Positions 27,780 to 30,358 of a stretch of DNA of 30,358 nucleotides are shown here, piece after piece. The position numbers were made by a program, and so were the translations under genes. This stretch comes from a virus, in IMG/VR virus record IMGVR_UViG_3300025674_000237, positions 1 to 30,358 of that record. The stretch is one strand, 5' to 3'. Under the pieces are notes generated by a model. The model ran no database searches. It was not told where the DNA came from and saw only the letters and a program-made list of their open reading frames with translations. Numbering within the stretch: position 1 is the first letter of the stretch; every line of letters starts with the position of its first letter.

Positions 27780-27810
27780 TTGACTATTTAAAAAAAAAGT
27801 ACGAACTTTG
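27780..27810 (+). promoter_or_regulatory. Candidate early promoter for the replication block
   Basis: TTG at 27780-27782, a 20-base spacer (mostly A) and GAACTTTG at 27803-27810 match the Bacteroidota pattern TTG-N17-23-TAnnTTTG with one or two mismatches in the -7 element. It sits directly after a terminator and 34 bases before the first replication-block gene. This is the best-placed host-type promoter in the genome. Confidence 0.55.
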
Positions 27811-27844
27811 GTGGGTGGAGGCTAATAATATATATATTTAATAT

Positions 27845-28078
27845 ATGAATGATATAAAACAACTTGCAGAAAAAATAGCAAAAGACTTTAATTTAAGCAT
27901 TAAAGAAAGGACAGATGCTTTACTAAAAATGGATTGTGAACAGTATATGATGTTAGGAACAGATACTAATAAAACACAAAAACAAGAAGTAAAAAAAAAT
28001 TCTAAATACATATATAAGCAAATAAAAGGATTTAATGAATCAGATGGCGAGTTACTTTTACGTGCTTTAGATGATTAA
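27845..28078 (+). CDS. Early protein, unknown function (77 aa)
   Basis: A 77-aa helical, charged protein, the first gene of the replication block, lies 34 bases after the candidate promoter. ATATATTTAATATATG precedes the start. It is rich in Lys, Asp and Glu (QLAEKIAKDFNLSIKERTDA) and its end overlaps the NinG-like gene by 8 bases. The position suggests a very early role, possibly regulatory. The family is not recognised with confidence. Confidence 0.6.
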   Translation: MNDIKQLAEKIAKDFNLSIKERTDALLKMDCEQYMMLGTDTNKTQKQEVKKNSKYIYKQIKGFNESDGELLLRALDD

Positions 28079-28487
28079 AAAAAAAACAATGCCTAAAACA
28101 TCAAAGAAACCTACTAGAAGTAAATTAGTTAAAAAACTTGATGTAGTATTTAGTCAGTATATAAGATTAAGCAATGCGGATAGTAGAGGAATGTGTACTT
28201 GTGTTACTTGTGGAAAACAAGGACATTGGAAAACAGGAGGCATACAAGCAGGACACTTTATATCTCGGAAACATTATTCAGTGAGATGGGATGAAAGAAA
28301 TGTAAAACCACAATGCGTAGCTTGTAATGTTTATAGGGCAGGAGAACAATACAAATATAGTTTATATCTTGGTAATAACTTGTCTGATGAATTGTATCAA
28401 AAAAGTAAAAAGATTACTAAATTTACTAATGTAGAATTGCAGGAGATGATAGAGACTTACTCATCTTTACTTAAAAAACTTTCCTAA
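28071..28487 (+). CDS. ninG: NinG-like recombination nuclease
   Basis: A 138-aa protein (ATG 28071; ATG 28089 is the alternative) with the lambda NinG/Rap pattern: zinc-binding C42-x-C44-x-x-C47 (MCTCVTCGK), the GHF-x-SR-x-H segment (QAGHFISRKHYS) with H62, and QCVACNVYR (C82, C85). NinG-type proteins cut branched recombination intermediates in focused recombination. Here it heads a gene run that also carries the ERF annealing protein and SSB, as expected for a recombination module. Confidence 0.85.
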   Translation: MIKKKTMPKTSKKPTRSKLVKKLDVVFSQYIRLSNADSRGMCTCVTCGKQGHWKTGGIQAGHFISRKHYSVRWDERNVKPQCVACNVYRAGEQYKYSLYLGNNLSDELYQKSKKITKFTNVELQEMIETYSSLLKKLS

Positions 28488-28514
28488 ATTCTTATTGTTT
28501 GTTTTAATTGGATG

Positions 28515-28546
28515 AAAGGGTGGAATTAATTTTCTACCCTTTTTTT
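28515..28546 (+). terminator. Intrinsic terminator after ninG
   Basis: AAAGGGTGGAA (28515-28525) pairs with TTCTACCCTTT (28532-28542), an 11-bp stem with one G-T wobble, around a 6-base loop, then T. The 5' arm begins AAAGGGTGG, as in the terminator at 19836. Confidence 0.88.
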
Positions 28547-28576
28547 GTTATATTATAAAAAAAAACTGTAACTTTA
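28544..28576 (+). promoter_or_regulatory. Candidate promoter before ERF gene
   Basis: TTTG at 28544-28547, 21 bases, then TAACTTTA at 28569-28576, one mismatch from TAnnTTTG. The TTTG overlaps the tail of the terminator. The ERF gene starts 21 bases downstream. Confidence 0.5.
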
Positions 28577-28597
28577 TTAAAATTTAATAATATAATT

Positions 28598-29116
28598 ATG
28601 AGCAAACAATTATCACTTAATCAAAAGCTGTTTAACTTACAGCAAGAAATTGGGGCAATTAGTAAGGATGCTAATAACCCTTTTTACAAGTCAAAGTATT
28701 TTGACATTAATTCTTTAATTAAACAACTACAACCTTTATTAAAGAAGCACAAGTTACTTTTAACACAACCCGTTTTAGGAGACAGTGTAGAAACAAAGAT
28801 AACTTGTATTGACACCGAACAGTCGGTTATTTCTAATTTACAACTTCCTCAAATATCAGACCCACAAAAACTAGGTTCTTGTATTACTTATTTTAGACGT
28901 TATACATTAGCTTCTTTATTAGGACTACAAGCAGAAGATGATGATGGAAACGCTGCTAGTGGCAGAGTCTCGGAAGTAGAAAAGAAATGGCTAAACGCTA
29001 ACACACCTGAATATTCAAAAGCAATAGAGTATTTACAAGGTGGTGGTTCTATTGAAAGCATAAAGGCTAAATATAAAGTCTCAAAAAAGATTCAAGATGA
29101 ACTTTCAAAACTGTAA
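28598..29116 (+). CDS. erf: ERF-family single-strand annealing protein
   Basis: This 172-aa protein is of the ERF recombinase family: an N-terminal helix and strand (NQKLFNLQQEIGAISKDANN), a KYFDINSLIKQLQPLLKKHK segment (residues 34-52) and the signature LGSCITYFRRYTLASLLGLQ (92-111), followed by an acidic EDDDGN. The C-terminal 50 residues form a small helical domain (EYSKAIEYLQGGGSIESIKA). ERF proteins anneal complementary single strands and circularise or recombine phage ends. Its exonuclease partner is probably the gene at 2817. Confidence 0.92.
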   Translation: MSKQLSLNQKLFNLQQEIGAISKDANNPFYKSKYFDINSLIKQLQPLLKKHKLLLTQPVLGDSVETKITCIDTEQSVISNLQLPQISDPQKLGSCITYFRRYTLASLLGLQAEDDDGNAASGRVSEVEKKWLNANTPEYSKAIEYLQGGGSIESIKAKYKVSKKIQDELSKL

Positions 29117-29170
29117 AATAAAAAGTGTATATTACATAGGAAACTACAATAATTATAAATTTAAAATACA

Positions 29171-29488
29171 ATGGAAAAAAAGACAACAGCAATTATTTCA
29201 GGAAGTATCGACCTTACTTCAATTGACAAAACAAAATTAATAAAAGGTAAAAACGGAAAGCAATATTTAAACTTTACTGCTATGGTTCAAAATCAATCAA
29301 GCTACGGTAATAATGTTTGGGTAACGCAAACTTTATCTAAAGAAGAAAGAGAAGCTAAAACACCTTCAATCACTTTAGGTAATGCAGCAGTAAGATGGTT
29401 AGGGGATGAGCCGATAACAGTAGCGGAACGTAACGAAGTTACTAATGCAGTACAAAACGAAGCAAGAGAAGTAGATTTACCATTTTAA
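29171..29488 (+). CDS. ssb: SSB-like single-stranded DNA-binding protein
   Basis: A 105-aa protein fits a short OB fold (ISGSIDLTSIDKTKLIKGKN, then YLNFTAMVQNQSSYGNNVWV) with aromatic residues in the strands. It ends in EVDLPF, like the DDDIPF tip by which bacterial SSB recruits partner proteins. It is shorter than host SSB (about 150-180 aa), with only a brief linker. It should coat single strands during phage replication and recombination, between ERF and helicase. Followed by a terminator. Confidence 0.8.
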   Translation: MEKKTTAIISGSIDLTSIDKTKLIKGKNGKQYLNFTAMVQNQSSYGNNVWVTQTLSKEEREAKTPSITLGNAAVRWLGDEPITVAERNEVTNAVQNEAREVDLPF

Positions 29489-29495
29489 TTTAATC

Positions 29496-29520
29496 GGGGG
29501 TGTAACAACCCCCTTTTTTT
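29496..29520 (+). terminator. Intrinsic terminator after ssb
   Basis: GGGGGT (29496-29501) and ACCCCC (29508-29513) form a 6-bp GC-rich stem, then a run of seven T to 29520. The next ORF starts immediately at 29521, so its transcript depends on read-through or on a promoter I do not see. Confidence 0.8.
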
Positions 29521-29679
29521 ATGCGACCAAAGGAACTAAAACAAGATGCAGAAATGCCTAGAGATTTTTGGAATTACAAAGTAAATCCTATTATGGGATA
29601 TTATGTAGAACCAATTGTAAGAAACACAAAGAAAGAAAAAATAAAATACGGTTTAGAAACAATAAGAAACAAACAATGA
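29521..29679 (+). CDS. Small basic protein before helicase (52 aa)
   Basis: ATG 29521 follows the terminator T run directly, and the end overlaps the helicase start (ATGA). The 52-aa product is basic with Trp and Tyr (RDFWNYKVNPIMGYYVEPIV). Position next to the helicase may imply a loader or accessory role, but the family is unknown. The near absence of a leader is odd. Confidence 0.5.
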   Translation: MRPKELKQDAEMPRDFWNYKVNPIMGYYVEPIVRNTKKEKIKYGLETIRNKQ

Positions 29680-30358
29680 TTGCACAAGCCAAAAACATTC
29701 AAGAGAAAATATTAGACATAAAGTATGGAAGGGTAAAGGAGGGTTTGAAGATGGACATACCTGAAATAGACGAATACGTGCGATTTAAGCACGGGAACTT
29801 CAATTTACTTATAGGACACGCAAATGTAGGTAAAACAACTGTCTTAACATATTTGTTTACGGTGTGGGCAATAAAACACAATTTAAAGTTCTTGATATGG
29901 TCAAGCGAGAATACAAGCCAAAGTATTGTTAGAAAGATTATAGAATTTAAAATGGGCAAACCAATACACACCGCTTCGGAATCGTTAATTGCAGAAGCGA
30001 TTAAATGGTGTGATGTTTATTTTAAATTAATAGATGTAGAAAATTTAGTTACATATAAAGAGTTATTATCAGAGGCAAACGCCATAAAAGATGCTTGGAA
30101 CTATGATGCCTTAATGATTGACCCTTATAATAGTTTAGCAAAGGACAAACAATTAATGCGTAACTTAGGTGGACACGAATACGACTACCAAATAGCAAGT
30201 GAGTTTAGATTGTTTGCTAAAAAAAGAAATGTTACAGTTTTTCTAAATGCTCACGGTGTAACGGAAGCAATGCGTAGAACATATCCTAAAGGACACGAAT
30301 ATGAAAACCTACCTCAACCTTTGTCTATGTCGCAAGTAGAAGGTGGGGGCAAGTGGGG
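29676..30358 (+). CDS. dnaB: DnaB-type replicative helicase, N-terminal part (continues at 1-244)
   Basis: The first 227 codons of a 305-aa RecA-fold helicase are split by the window end. Walker A is GHANVGKT (47-54) and Walker B is YDALMIDPYN (143-152). A VTVFLNAHGVTE strand is followed by a LSMSQVEGGGKW loop at the break, which fits the DNA-binding L2/H4 region of DnaB-family proteins. There is no N-terminal DnaG-interaction domain and no fused primase. It should unwind DNA at the fork using host polymerase and primase, with help from the DnaA-like and SSB-like proteins. Start is ATG 29676 in an ATGA overlap. Confidence 0.9.
   Translation, partial: MIAQAKNIQEKILDIKYGRVKEGLKMDIPEIDEYVRFKHGNFNLLIGHANVGKTTVLTYLFTVWAIKHNLKFLIWSSENTSQSIVRKIIEFKMGKPIHTASESLIAEAIKWCDVYFKLIDVENLVTYKELLSEANAIKDAWNYDALMIDPYNSLAKDKQLMRNLGGHEYDYQIASEFRLFAKKRNVTVFLNAHGVTEAMRRTYPKGHEYENLPQPLSMSQVEGGGKW
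30350..30358. repeat. Second copy of the 9-bp terminal repeat
   Basis: Identical to bases 1-9 and part of the helicase gene. See the entry at 1-9. Confidence 0.85.

Noticed and set aside
1-30358. tRNA genes, CRISPR arrays, insertion sequences, integrase/att sites
   Set aside because: No cloverleaf, regularly spaced repeats, transposase motifs or inverted-repeat-bounded segment was seen on reading. A tRNAscan or repeat search was not possible.

Overview
The window reads as one complete, tightly packed genome of a tailed double-stranded DNA phage (siphovirus-like) of about 30.35 kb. The last 9 bases repeat the first 9. Joining the ends across this overlap restores a single open frame for a DnaB-type helicase: its first 227 codons end the window and its C-terminus is at positions 10-244. 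The molecule is therefore circular or circularly permuted, and the window start is an arbitrary cut inside that gene. Every supported gene is on the + strand. Neighbouring genes mostly overlap by a few bases (ATGA, TAATG) or lie within 30 bases of each other.

The host is most likely a member of the Bacteroidota, probably Flavobacteriia and possibly marine. The DNA is AT-rich and starts are preceded by A-rich leaders instead of Shine-Dalgarno sites. Two promoter candidates resemble the TTG/TAnnTTTG type of that phylum. Many protein families recalled here (the tail-chaperone pair, the cysteine-bearing early protein, the tail and baseplate proteins, the portal with a MuF-like tail) are ones I associate with flavobacterial phages. 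This host call rests on recall and was not searched.

Layout: (1) Replication and recombination runs from about 27.8 kb through the junction to about 4.5 kb. It has a NinG-like nuclease, ERF annealing protein, SSB-like protein, DnaB-type helicase, a sigma-like factor, two PD-(D/E)XK-type nucleases, a DnaA domain IV-like protein and many tiny ORFs. (2) Packaging is at 4.5-6.0 kb (small and large terminase). (3) A cluster of four small genes lies at 6.0-6.8 kb between two terminators. (4) Tail genes run from 6.9 to 15.0 kb: a chaperone pair with a probable -1 frameshift, neck/terminator-like proteins, large tail/baseplate proteins and the tape measure. (5) The head module runs from 15.1 to 22.6 kb: prohead protease, head-fibre-like protein, coiled-coil proteins, scaffold-like protein, major capsid, tail-tube protein, portal and connector. 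(6) Host-contact genes are at 22.6-26.1 kb: two small aromatic proteins, a fibre base, a fibre-assembly-like protein and a LamG-repeat protein. (7) Lysis is at 26.1-27.8 kb: small membrane proteins, an M15 endolysin, a secreted protein encoded partly inside another gene, and a 3TM holin.

No integrase, repressor, excisionase, DNA polymerase or tRNA gene was recognised. This suggests a virulent phage that borrows the host replisome, loading or supporting it with its own helicase, SSB and DnaA-like protein. The strongest candidate for an undescribed system is transcriptional. A TATTGTA-type element sits 5-6 bases before the ATG of five late genes, each at the head of a transcription block, and the phage encodes its own sigma-like protein that could read it. 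No gap between genes exceeds about 115 bases.
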